Assembly (NCBI RefSeq): GCF_000429085.1
Contig: NZ_AUBE01000021.1
Span: forward strand, 1-64,000
Source: Streptomyces flavidovirens DSM 40150
GTDB lineage: Bacteria; Actinomycetota; Actinomycetes; Streptomycetales; Streptomycetaceae
DNA length: 64,000 bases
Direction: 5' to 3'
Shown: positions 8,169-15,995 of the stretch, piece after piece
How positions within the stretch are numbered: the first letter of the stretch is position 1
Layout of the letters: the number at the start of each line of letters is the position of its first letter
Translations under genes and position numbers: made by a program
Notes under the pieces: model-generated
What the model saw: only the letters and a program-made list of their open reading frames with translations
Databases searched by the model: none
What the model was told of the DNA's origin: nothing

Positions 8169-8834
8169 TTAACCCGTAATCCCATGTCGCACGGCCCAGA
8201 GGGCTGCCTGGGTGCGGTCGGACAGGTCCAGTTTCATCAGGATGTTCGAGACGTGTGTCTTGACTGTCTTCTCGGAGAGGACCAGGGCGCGGGCGATCTC
8301 CCGGTTGGAGCGGCCGTCCGCGATCAGCGTCAGCACTTCCCGCTCCCGTTCGGTGAGTGTGCTGCCGCGGCCCGTGCCGCCGTTGCCCTCGTCCTGCGCG
8401 AGCAGGGCGCCCGCGACCTCCGGCTGGAGGAGGACATGACCCGCGTGTACGGAGCGGATGGCGCCGGCCAGGGCGTCCGGGTCCACGTCCTTGTAGACGT
8501 AGCCCGAGGCGCCCGCGCGCAGGGCGGGGACGACGGTGCGCTGCTCGGTGAAGCTGGTGACGATCAGCACCTTGGCGGGGTTGGCCAGTTCACGGAGTTT
8601 GCGCAGGGCCTCGATGCCGTCGGTGCCCGGCATCTTGATGTCCATGAGTACGACGTCGGGGCGCAGCTCCTCGGCGCGGGCCACACCTTCGGCGCCGTCG
8701 CCGGCCTCGCCGACGACCTCGATGTCGTCCTGGATCTCCAGGAAGGTGCGCAGGCCTCGGCGTACCACCTGGTGATCGTCGACGAGCAGTACGCGGATGC
8801 CGTTGTTCGCCGGTCGTGCGGCCGCCTCAGCCAC
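8169..8834 (-). CDS. NarL/FixJ-family response regulator
   Basis: A 221-residue two-component regulator. The receiver domain (about 13-130) shows acidic LLVDDHQVV, the phospho-acceptor Asp in VVLMDIKMPG, and conserved Lys in YVYKDV. The LuxR-type helix-turn-helix (about 153-215) reads LTEREREVLTLIADGRSNREIA. It begins with a GTG at 8834 that overlaps the stop of the kinase gene by 8 bases, so the two are translationally coupled and form a cognate pair. Targets are unknown. The chaplin gene lies downstream, but nothing in the DNA shows direct control. Confidence 0.92.
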   Translation of the reverse strand: MAEAAARPANNGIRVLLVDDHQVVRRGLRTFLEIQDDIEVVGEAGDGAEGVARAEELRPDVVLMDIKMPGTDGIEALRKLRELANPAKVLIVTSFTEQRTVVPALRAGASGYVYKDVDPDALAGAIRSVHAGHVLLQPEVAGALLAQDEGNGGTGRGSTLTEREREVLTLIADGRSNREIARALVLSEKTVKTHVSNILMKLDLSDRTQAALWAVRHGITG

Positions 8835-10005
8835 CGGGGACCTCCATCTCGATCGTGGTGCCCTTGCCGGGCGCCGATTCCACGGTGAGTCTGCCGCCCG
8901 CTCCGCCGGCCCGGTCGCGCATCGAGACCAGACCGAGGTGGCGGCCCGCCCTGCGTACGGTCTTCGGGTCGAAGCCGCTGCCGTCGTCCGTCACTCTCAG
9001 CCGGGCGCCCTGTCCGCTCTTTTCGAGTACGACGTCGACGTGGGCGGCGCCGGAGTGGCGCAGTGCGTTGTGCAGTGCCTCCTGGGCGACCCGCAGGAGG
9101 GCTTCCTCCTGGGCGGCGGGCAGGGCCCGTACTCCGCCGCTGTGGAAGGTGACGCGGGCGGTGTGGGCGCGGTCCATGACCTGGATCTGGGTGCGCAGGG
9201 TGGCGATCAGGCCGTCCTCGTCGAGGGCGGCGGGGCGCAGCTCGACGACGGCGGCGCGCAGTTCGTCGGCCGCTTCGGCGGCCAGCGCGGCCACCTGCTG
9301 GAGCTCGCCCTTGGCGCGGGCCGGGTCGCGGTCGACGAGGGCGGCGGCGGCCTGGGCGGTCAGGCGCAGGGAGAAGAGCTTCTGGCTCACGGCGTCGTGG
9401 AGCTCGTGGGCCAGGCGGGAGCGTTCCTCGGCGATGGTCAGCTCGCGGCTGCGCTCGTAGAGGCGGGCGTTGGTGAGGGCGATCGCGGCGTGCTGGGCGA
9501 GCATGCCGAGCAGTTCCTCGTCGTCCTCGGTGAAGCCGCATGCTCCGTCGGGCTTGGGGCAGCGCTTGTTGGCGAGGAAGAGCGCGCCGATGACGTCGTC
9601 GCCGTCGCGGATGGGCAGGCCGAGGAAGTCGGACATCTCGGGGTGCGCGGCGGGCCAGCCCTCGAAGCGCGGGTCCTTGCGTACGTCGGCGAGGCGCTCG
9701 GTGTCGGCGCCGTGCAGCATCGCGGCGAGGATGCCGTGCTGGCGGGGCAGCGGGCCGATGGCCTTCCACTGCTCGTCGCTGACGCCGTCGACCACGAACT
9801 GGGCGAAGCCGCCGTGGTCGTCGGGGACGCCCAGTGCGGCGTACTCGGCGTCGAGGAGCTCGCGGGCGGAGGCGACGATCGTCTTGAGGACGTCGCGCAC
9901 CTCCAGGTGCCGGCTCATGGCGAGCAGTGCGGTGCTCACGGCGGTGAGGCCGGCGCGGGGGGATGCGGTCTCCCCTGCTCGACGGGCCCCTGCTCGATGG
10001 GTCAT
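8827..10005 (-). CDS. GAF-domain sensor histidine kinase (HisKA_3)
   Basis: A 392-residue cytosolic kinase. It has an N-terminal GAF domain (about 30-190) with FLGLPIRDGDDVIGALFLANK, the phospho-acceptor box EERSRLAHELHDAVSQ, and a HATPase_c domain with an N box (EALHNALRHSG) and DDGSGFD. There are no transmembrane helices, so the signal is intracellular (a small molecule, redox or gas ligand for the GAF domain). The GAF contains Cys residues in KRCPKPDGACGFTEDD that could matter for sensing. The ATG at 10005 was chosen because homology begins there; the open frame extends to 10413 without support. It is coupled to the response regulator. Confidence 0.9.
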   Translation of the reverse strand: MTHRAGARRAGETASPRAGLTAVSTALLAMSRHLEVRDVLKTIVASARELLDAEYAALGVPDDHGGFAQFVVDGVSDEQWKAIGPLPRQHGILAAMLHGADTERLADVRKDPRFEGWPAAHPEMSDFLGLPIRDGDDVIGALFLANKRCPKPDGACGFTEDDEELLGMLAQHAAIALTNARLYERSRELTIAEERSRLAHELHDAVSQKLFSLRLTAQAAAALVDRDPARAKGELQQVAALAAEAADELRAAVVELRPAALDEDGLIATLRTQIQVMDRAHTARVTFHSGGVRALPAAQEEALLRVAQEALHNALRHSGAAHVDVVLEKSGQGARLRVTDDGSGFDPKTVRRAGRHLGLVSMRDRAGGAGGRLTVESAPGKGTTIEMEVPGG

Positions 10006-10221
10006 GTGATCACCGTACCGGCGTGGTCCGGCCGTCGTATCGGACCTGCGGAGGCTCCGCTCAGGACTCAGGACGTAGGTCCGATTGCCTGGTCGGTGGG
10101 CGTAGGCCGAAGTGCCCTGGTGCGGTGGGGCCTGCGCATGAGGCGCCGGGAGGGGGCTGGTTCCTAGGTTGAGGGCATCGATGCGGCGAAGGTGCGACGA
10201 AGACCAAGGGGAACGGTTGTC

Positions 10222-10947
10222 ATGGCGGTTGCGATCATCACGGGTGCTTCGAAGGGGCTGGGGCGGGCGCTGGCGACGGCGCTCGCGGAGCGGGGCTGGG
10301 ATCTGGTGCTGGACGCCAGGACCGGGAGCGCGCTGGAGGACGCGGCTCGGGGGGCTCGTAAGTACGGGACGCGAGTGGTGGCCGTCGCGGGAGACGTCAC
10401 CGACGCGGCGCACCGGGCGGAGCTGGTGGCCGCCGCGCGCGGGCTCGGCGGACTGGATCTGCTGGTGAACAACGCGAGCGCGCTGGGGGCGGAGCCGCTC
10501 GTACGGCTGGAGGAGCTGCCCCTGGACGGGCTGCGGGCGGCGCTGGAGACGAATGTGGTGGCGGCGCTCGGGCTCGTACGGGAAGCACTGCCGCTGCTGC
10601 GGGCGGCGGGGGGCAGTGACGGGAACGGCGGCGCGGTGGTCTCGGTGAGTTCGGACGCGGCGGTGGAGGCGTACGGGACCTGGGGTGGTTACGGGGCTTC
10701 GAAGGCGGCGCTCGACCAGCTCTCGGCGGTGCTGGCGGCCGAGGAGCCGGGGCTGCGGGTGTGGAGCGTCGATCCGGGTGACATGCGGACGGACCTGTAC
10801 GCGGCCGCCGTACCGGACGACGACGCGTGGCGGCCGGAGCCCGCTGCGGCGGTCCCGGCGTTCCTGCGGCTGCTCGACGAGCGGCCCCGGCGCGCGAGCG
10901 GGCGGTACGTGGCGTCGGCGCTGGTGGAGACGGAGGGGGACCGATGA
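10222..10947 (+). CDS. short-chain dehydrogenase/reductase (SDR)
   Basis: A 241-residue classical SDR with cofactor motif TGASKGLGRALA at the N-terminus, DV at the first acidic turn, NNAS, catalytic Ser (VSVSSDAA) and YGASKAAL (YxxxK). The substrate is unknown. The ATG at 10222 follows AAGGGGAA at 8 bases; the frame begins earlier at a GTG (10192) without homology. A TAGGTT hexamer at 10165-10170 may be the -10. Its stop overlaps the start of the QueA-like gene (ATGA), so the two are translationally coupled and probably act together. Confidence 0.88.
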   Translation: MAVAIITGASKGLGRALATALAERGWDLVLDARTGSALEDAARGARKYGTRVVAVAGDVTDAAHRAELVAAARGLGGLDLLVNNASALGAEPLVRLEELPLDGLRAALETNVVAALGLVREALPLLRAAGGSDGNGGAVVSVSSDAAVEAYGTWGGYGASKAALDQLSAVLAAEEPGLRVWSVDPGDMRTDLYAAAVPDDDAWRPEPAAAVPAFLRLLDERPRRASGRYVASALVETEGDR

Positions 10948-12113
10948 GGGACGCGATCACGCGCCGGCCGGAGCGGGAGGCCGGCGGCGCCGGAGCGACG
11001 GCGGGCGGGGTCGGAGCGCTGCGGGTGCCGGAGGAGCTTTCGGCGCGGGTGCCCGCCGAGGAGCGCGGCTCGGGGCGGGACGACGTGCGGCTGCTGGTGT
11101 CGCGGGGCACGGAGGTTTCGCATCACGTGTTCCGGGAGCTGGCGGGGCTGCTGCGGGCCGGAGACGTGCTGGTGGTGAATACGTCGCCCACGCTGGCGGC
11201 GGCGGTGGACGGGCGGGTGATGGTGGCGCCGGGCGGCCCGGCCGCTGGGCCCGCCACTGGCTCGGATGATCGCGTGGTGGTGCACTTCTCCACCGAAGGC
11301 GACGACCGGCGCTGGGCCGTCGAGCTGCGCGGCCCCTTGGAGACCGGGGCGACACGGCCGCTTCGCGGCGGGCCCGCCGGGACCGCCGTCCGGCTGCCGG
11401 GGGGCCGGAGGCTGGTGCTGGAGGAGCCCGTCGGGGCGGGCGGAGAGCGGTTGTGGTGGGCCCGGGTGTCCGGCGGGGACGTGCCGGGGCTGCTGCGCCG
11501 GTACGGGCGGCCCATCCGGTACGGGTATACGGAGCGGGACCAGCCGCTGTCGGCGTACCAGACGGTCTTCGCGCTGCCCTCCCCCGACGGGGCGGGCTCG
11601 GCCGAGATGCCGAGCGCGGGGCGGCCCTTCACGGCGGCGATGGTGGCGGAGCTGGTGAGCCGGGGCGTGCAGTTCGCGCCGCTCACCCTGCATACGGGGG
11701 TCGCTTCGGCCGAGGCGCACGAGCCGCCGTACCCGGAGCGTTTCGAGGTGCCCGCTTCGACGGCGTGGCTGGTGAACGCGGCGCGGGCGGGCGGCGGGCG
11801 GATCGTCGCGGTCGGGACGACGGCGGTGCGGGCGCTGGAGTCGGCAGCCGGGCCCGACGGGGTGGTGCGTGCGGCGGCGGGCTGGACGGCTCTGGTGGTC
11901 ACGCCGGAGCGGGGCGTGCGTGTCGTGGACGGACTGCTGACCGGGCTGCACGAGCCGCAGGCGTCGCATCTGCTGATGCTGGAGGCGGTGGCGGGAGAGG
12001 CCGCGTTGCGCCGCGGATACGCCGAGGCGCTGAGCCATCTCTACCTCTGGCACGAGTTCGGCGACGTACATCTCGTCCTCCCGGAGGAGACCGGCGCGGA
12101 GCACTCACTCTGA
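10944..12113 (+). CDS. QueA-like S-adenosylmethionine:tRNA ribosyltransferase-isomerase family protein
   Basis: A 389-residue protein of the QueA family. In canonical queuosine synthesis QueA transfers and isomerises the ribosyl of SAM onto preQ1-tRNA. Family motifs seen are GDVLVVNTSPTLAAA, YGRPIRYGYTERDQPLSAYQTVF, PSAGRPFTAAM, FAPLTLHTG and QASHLLMLEAVAG. The N-terminus starts LRVPEELSARVPAEERG where QueA has the short Asp-Phe-Leu-Pro motif region, and the protein is longer than typical QueA. No tgt or preQ1 genes are in the window. It could be a paralogue acting on another substrate; the coupled SDR upstream supports a pathway role. Confidence 0.82.
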   Translation: MRDAITRRPEREAGGAGATAGGVGALRVPEELSARVPAEERGSGRDDVRLLVSRGTEVSHHVFRELAGLLRAGDVLVVNTSPTLAAAVDGRVMVAPGGPAAGPATGSDDRVVVHFSTEGDDRRWAVELRGPLETGATRPLRGGPAGTAVRLPGGRRLVLEEPVGAGGERLWWARVSGGDVPGLLRRYGRPIRYGYTERDQPLSAYQTVFALPSPDGAGSAEMPSAGRPFTAAMVAELVSRGVQFAPLTLHTGVASAEAHEPPYPERFEVPASTAWLVNAARAGGGRIVAVGTTAVRALESAAGPDGVVRAAAGWTALVVTPERGVRVVDGLLTGLHEPQASHLLMLEAVAGEAALRRGYAEALSHLYLWHEFGDVHLVLPEETGAEHSL

Positions 12114-12375
12114 GCATCGCACGAGCAACTATTGGTGAGTTTGTTACGTGCCCGATGTGAGCCCGCGCATAGGACACACGTCACTTACGAAGGGTCGTAG
12201 TTGATGGATAAGGGGCGTCTGGGCTGGGTAGCGACCCGCGCCAGGCCCTGGTGCGGGGGTCCTCGTCCACTACCGGGGATCGTACGTCACACCTTTGCCA
12301 CAGGATTTTGCGGACGCTAACAATGGCTGCCGTCGCGGACTCCGCGACTTCCGCTATTCGAAGAGGTACGTCTGC
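12114..12375 (+). other. intergenic region with palindromes upstream of the SLT gene
   Basis: No gene is seen here. Visible elements are TACGA-AGGG-TCGTA (12186-12199), a perfect 17-base palindrome GTCGCGGA-C-TCCGCGAC at 12332-12348 in the probable 5' leader, and a possible promoter (TTTGCC, 18 bases, TAACAA) just before it. Cell-wall hydrolase genes in Streptomyces often carry a c-di-AMP riboswitch; I looked for the ydaO consensus and did not find it. Confidence 0.4.
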
Positions 12376-13113
12376 ATGTCCGCGTCTCGCACCCCTGGCT
12401 ATAGCCGCCTGAACCTGAACAAGAACCACAAGTTCTCGATCGCCGGTGTCGCCGCCCTCGGCGCCGCCGCCCTCACGTTCTCGCTCGTCCCCGGCAACGC
12501 GTCGGCCGAGGCTGACACGAAGTCCGTGACCGCCGCCGCTCCGGTGGCGTGGTCGGCAGCCGCCGGCAGTGCCCAGGCCAAGACAGTGCACACGAGCATC
12601 ACGCAGCAGCAGGTCGGCGCCGACAAGGTGGCCAAGGCTGTGGCCGAGGCCCGCGCGAAGGCCGACGCCAAGGCCGAGGCGGCCGCCAAGGCCAAGGCCG
12701 CGGCCGACGCCAAGGCAAAGGCCGAGGCGAAGAAGCGCGCCGACGAGCGACGCGCGGCCGCGAGCCGCGCCGCCGCGCGCAAGCCGGTCTACGCCAACAA
12801 CCTCGACGGCTGGATCCGGGAGGCGATGTCCATCATGAAGAAGCACAACATCCCCGGTTCCTACGAGGGCATCCACCGCAACATCATCCGCGAGTCCAGC
12901 GGTAACCCGCGCGCGATCAACAACTGGGACATCAACGCCATCAACGGCATCCCGTCCAAGGGTCTGCTCCAGGTCATCAAGCCGACCTTCGACGCGTACC
13001 ACATCCCCGGCACGAAGCACGACCAGTACGACCCGGTCGCCAACATCGTCGCCGCCTGCAACTACGCGGCCGACCGCTACGGCTCCATGGACAACGTCAA
13101 CAGCGCCTACTGA
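12376..13113 (+). CDS. secreted lytic transglycosylase (SLT domain)
   Basis: A 245-residue secreted cell-wall enzyme. It has a long signal peptide (positive start, hydrophobic core SIAGVAALGAAALTFSLV, cleavage near GNASA-EA), then an Ala/Lys/Glu-rich helical linker at about 90-135 that is likely coiled coil, then the SLT domain at about 140-245. The catalytic Glu is in IIRESSGNPRAINNWD, followed by GIPSKGLLQVIKPTF and NIVAACNYAADRYGS. SLT enzymes cleave peptidoglycan between MurNAc and GlcNAc. The ATG at 12376 follows AAGAGG at 9 bases. Confidence 0.9.
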   Translation: MSASRTPGYSRLNLNKNHKFSIAGVAALGAAALTFSLVPGNASAEADTKSVTAAAPVAWSAAAGSAQAKTVHTSITQQQVGADKVAKAVAEARAKADAKAEAAAKAKAAADAKAKAEAKKRADERRAAASRAAARKPVYANNLDGWIREAMSIMKKHNIPGSYEGIHRNIIRESSGNPRAINNWDINAINGIPSKGLLQVIKPTFDAYHIPGTKHDQYDPVANIVAACNYAADRYGSMDNVNSAY

Positions 13114-13139
13114 GCCTGACGACGTCCGAGCGTGTACGA

Positions 13140-13170
13140 AAGGGCGGCACCCCCGTGGGGTGCCGCCCTT
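13140..13170. terminator. terminator between convergent genes
   Basis: AAGGGCGGCACCCC (13140-13153) pairs perfectly with GGGGTGCCGCCCTT (13157-13170). It lies between the SLT gene and the convergent FHA-ABC gene. Confidence 0.8.
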
Positions 13171-13194
13171 CGGCGTGTCCGGTGCCGGGCGCCG

Positions 13195-15750
13195 TTACTT
13201 GCGCATGACCTCCGGCTCGTGGCGGCGCAGCAGGCGCACCACCACGAAGCCGCAGAGGACGCCGATGCCGAGCAGCACGCCCATGTCGAACATCCACTGC
13301 CCCGAGGTGTGGTCCCACAGCCCGTCGAGGTTGAGCGGGTCCCACGGCATGGTGACGTTGAGCTGCGCCGTGGTGCCGAGCGCGGCGACGGCCCAGCGTG
13401 ACGGCATGAGCCAGGCGACCTGCTCGATGCCGGGGCTGTCGTGGAGCTGGAAAAGGACACCGGTGAAGACGACCTGGACGATCGCAAACATCACCAGCAG
13501 CGGCATCGTCTTTTCGGCGGTCTTCACCAGCGCGGAGATGACCAGACCGAACATCATCGAGGTGAAACCGAGCGCGCTGATGACGATCGTCATCTCGATG
13601 ACCGGGGTGTCCTCGAAGATGACGCCCTCGGCCGGCAGCTTCGAGCGGGCGCCGAAGCCGATCGCCGCGATGATCACGCCCTGGAGGGCGGTGATGAACC
13701 CGAGGACGATGACCTTGGACATGAGGTACGCCGAGCGGGACAGGCCGGTGGCCCTCTCGCGCTCGTAGATGACCCGTTCCTTGATCAGCTCACGGACGGA
13801 GTTGGCGGCACCGGAGAAGCACGCGCCGACCGCGAGGATCAGCAGGATGGTGCCGGAGTCCTTGTTGATCAGCCTGCTCTTCTCCGGGCCGAAGCCCAGA
13901 CCGCTGTCCGCCGGGATCACGGTGCTGACGATGCCCAGGACCGCCGGGAGGATCAGCATGAGACCGATGAAACCCTTGTCGGACACGATCACCGACACAT
14001 AGCGGCGGATCAGGGTCCACAGCTGTGAGCCCCAGCTCTGCGGCTTGGGCGGGCGCATCTGCTGCGCCGGCGGCATGTGTACGGGCTGCGCGGCGACGGC
14101 GTCGATGTCGGCGGCGTACATCTGGTAGTGCTGGGAGCCGCGCCAGCGGCCCGCCCAGTCGTAGTCGCGGTAGTTCTCGAAGGCGGAGAAGACGTCGGCC
14201 CACGTGCTGTAGCCGAAGAAGTTCAGTGCTTCCTCCGGCGGACCGAAGTAGGCGACGGACCCGCCGGGCGCCATGACGAGGAGCTTGTCGCAGATCGCGA
14301 GCTCGGCCACGGAGTGCGTGACGACGAGGACCGTACGGCCGTCGTCGGCGAGGCCGCGCAGCAACTGCATGACGTCGCGGTCCATGCCCGGGTCGAGACC
14401 GGACGTCGGCTCGTCGAGGAAGATCAGCGACGGCTTGGTCAGGAGCTCCAGGGCCACGGAGACGCGCTTGCGCTGGCCACCGGAGAGGGAGGTGACCTTC
14501 TTCTCCTTGTGGATGTCCAGCTTGAGCTCGCCGAGGACCTCGTTGATGCGCTGCTCGCGCTCGGCCTCCGTGGTGTCCGCGGGGAAGCGGAGCTTCGCGG
14601 CGTACTTGAGGGCCTTCTTGACGGTCAGTTCCTTGTGCAGGATGTCGTCCTGCGGGACCAGGCCGATGCGCTGGCGGAGTTCGGCGAACTGCTTGTAGAG
14701 GTTGCGGTTGTCGTAGAGGACGTCGCCCTGGTTGGCGGGCCGGTAGCCGGTGAGCGCCTTGAGCAGGGTGGACTTGCCGGAGCCGGAGGGGCCGATGACG
14801 GCGATGAGCGACTTCTCCGGTACGCCGAAGGAGACGTCCTTGAGGATTTGCTTGCCGCCGTCGACCGTCACCGTGAGGTGGCGGGCGGAGAAGGAGACCT
14901 CACCGGTGTCGACGAACTCTTCGAGCCGGTCCCCGACGAGGCGGAACGTCGAGTGGCCGACGCCGACGATGTCGCTGGGGCCGAGCAGCACGGTGCCGGA
15001 CTTGGGGATCGGCTGGCCGTTGACGTAGGTGCCGTTGTGGCTGCCGAGGTCGCGGATCTGGAACCGGCCGTCGGGCGTCGCGGTGAACTCGGCGTGCAGC
15101 CGGGAGACCTGGAGGTCGGAGACGACCAATTCGTTCTCCAGGGCACGGCCGATCCGCATCACGCGGCCCATGGAGACCTGGTGGAACGTCGTGGGGCTGC
15201 GGTCGCCGTACACCGGCGGAGCCCCCGCGACACCGCCGGCCGGGGCGCCCTGCTGGTGCGGCACTTGCGCCTGGGGCGCTTGCGCCTGGGCTGCTTGCTG
15301 CCATGCCTGCTGGGGCTGCTGCTGGTTGTGCTGATTCTGCGCGGCGTCCTGCGGATGGGGGTTGTGGGGCTGGTGCGGTGCCTGGGGTGCCCAGCCGGGA
15401 GCGCCCTGCTGCTGAGGTGTCTGCTGGTGGGCCATGGCGCCCTGTCCGCTGGGCACGCCCGCGCCCGACAGGCTGAGCCGCGGGCCGTCGGTGGCGTTGC
15501 CGAGGTGCACGGCGGAGCCGGGGCCGATCTCCATCTGGTGGATCCGCTGGCCCTGTACGTACGTGCCGTTGGTGCTGCCGTGATCCTCGATGACCCAACT
15601 GCGGCCGCCCCAGCTGACGGTGGCATGCCGCCACGAGACCCGGGCGTCGTCGAGCACCACATCACCCTGCGGATCACGTCCGAGGGTGTACGACCTGGAC
15701 GGATCGAGCGTCCAGGTCCTTCCATTCAATTCCAGTACGAGTTCCGGCAC
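13195..15750 (-). CDS. double-FHA ABC transporter, ATPase fused to ABC-2 permease
   Basis: An 851-residue fusion. It has two FHA phosphothreonine-binding domains (about 1-95 and 195-285; GRDPQGDVVLDDARVSWRH, GSTNGTY, and again GSHNGTY) separated by a Gln/Pro/Ala-rich linker. An ABCG-type ATPase (about 295-520) follows, with Walker A GPSGSGKST, signature LSGGQRKR and Walker B LIFLDEPTSGLDPG. The C-terminal ABC-2 domain has about six helices (580-850). It resembles actinobacterial FHA-ABC exporters regulated by Ser/Thr kinases. An alternative start is the GTG at 15762; 15750 was preferred from the family start PELVLELNGRTW. Confidence 0.88.
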   Translation of the reverse strand: MPELVLELNGRTWTLDPSRSYTLGRDPQGDVVLDDARVSWRHATVSWGGRSWVIEDHGSTNGTYVQGQRIHQMEIGPGSAVHLGNATDGPRLSLSGAGVPSGQGAMAHQQTPQQQGAPGWAPQAPHQPHNPHPQDAAQNQHNQQQPQQAWQQAAQAQAPQAQVPHQQGAPAGGVAGAPPVYGDRSPTTFHQVSMGRVMRIGRALENELVVSDLQVSRLHAEFTATPDGRFQIRDLGSHNGTYVNGQPIPKSGTVLLGPSDIVGVGHSTFRLVGDRLEEFVDTGEVSFSARHLTVTVDGGKQILKDVSFGVPEKSLIAVIGPSGSGKSTLLKALTGYRPANQGDVLYDNRNLYKQFAELRQRIGLVPQDDILHKELTVKKALKYAAKLRFPADTTEAEREQRINEVLGELKLDIHKEKKVTSLSGGQRKRVSVALELLTKPSLIFLDEPTSGLDPGMDRDVMQLLRGLADDGRTVLVVTHSVAELAICDKLLVMAPGGSVAYFGPPEEALNFFGYSTWADVFSAFENYRDYDWAGRWRGSQHYQMYAADIDAVAAQPVHMPPAQQMRPPKPQSWGSQLWTLIRRYVSVIVSDKGFIGLMLILPAVLGIVSTVIPADSGLGFGPEKSRLINKDSGTILLILAVGACFSGAANSVRELIKERVIYERERATGLSRSAYLMSKVIVLGFITALQGVIIAAIGFGARSKLPAEGVIFEDTPVIEMTIVISALGFTSMMFGLVISALVKTAEKTMPLLVMFAIVQVVFTGVLFQLHDSPGIEQVAWLMPSRWAVAALGTTAQLNVTMPWDPLNLDGLWDHTSGQWMFDMGVLLGIGVLCGFVVVRLLRRHEPEVMRK

Positions 15751-15995
15751 TCCGCGCCCCACCTAGTTGTCCCCCGAGTTACCCCCGTCGCAGGGAGTCT
15801 AGGGATGCTGAACATCGGGAGGAACTATTTCAGGCCCGGTCCCGAATTAGAAAGTCGAGCCCTGTGAAGACCGCGCGCGGCTGCCCGTTGACGCGGGAGA
15901 AATACCTCCGGAGAGTGGTAAGCGCGTATGAGTACGTACGGATCATGCGCGAATAGAACAACATAGGACAGTTCAGCACGGATCGGGGGGCCCTG

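Noticed and set aside
12181..12376. Possible c-di-AMP (ydaO) riboswitch before the SLT gene
   Set aside because: Streptomyces wall-hydrolase genes often carry one, but the conserved ydaO pieces are absent; only palindromes and a plausible promoter are visible.
14077..15867. 596-codon plus-strand ORF across the FHA-ABC gene
   Set aside because: It mirrors the real minus-strand gene; its translation is low-complexity (Gly/Glu/Val/Asp-rich) with no domain.
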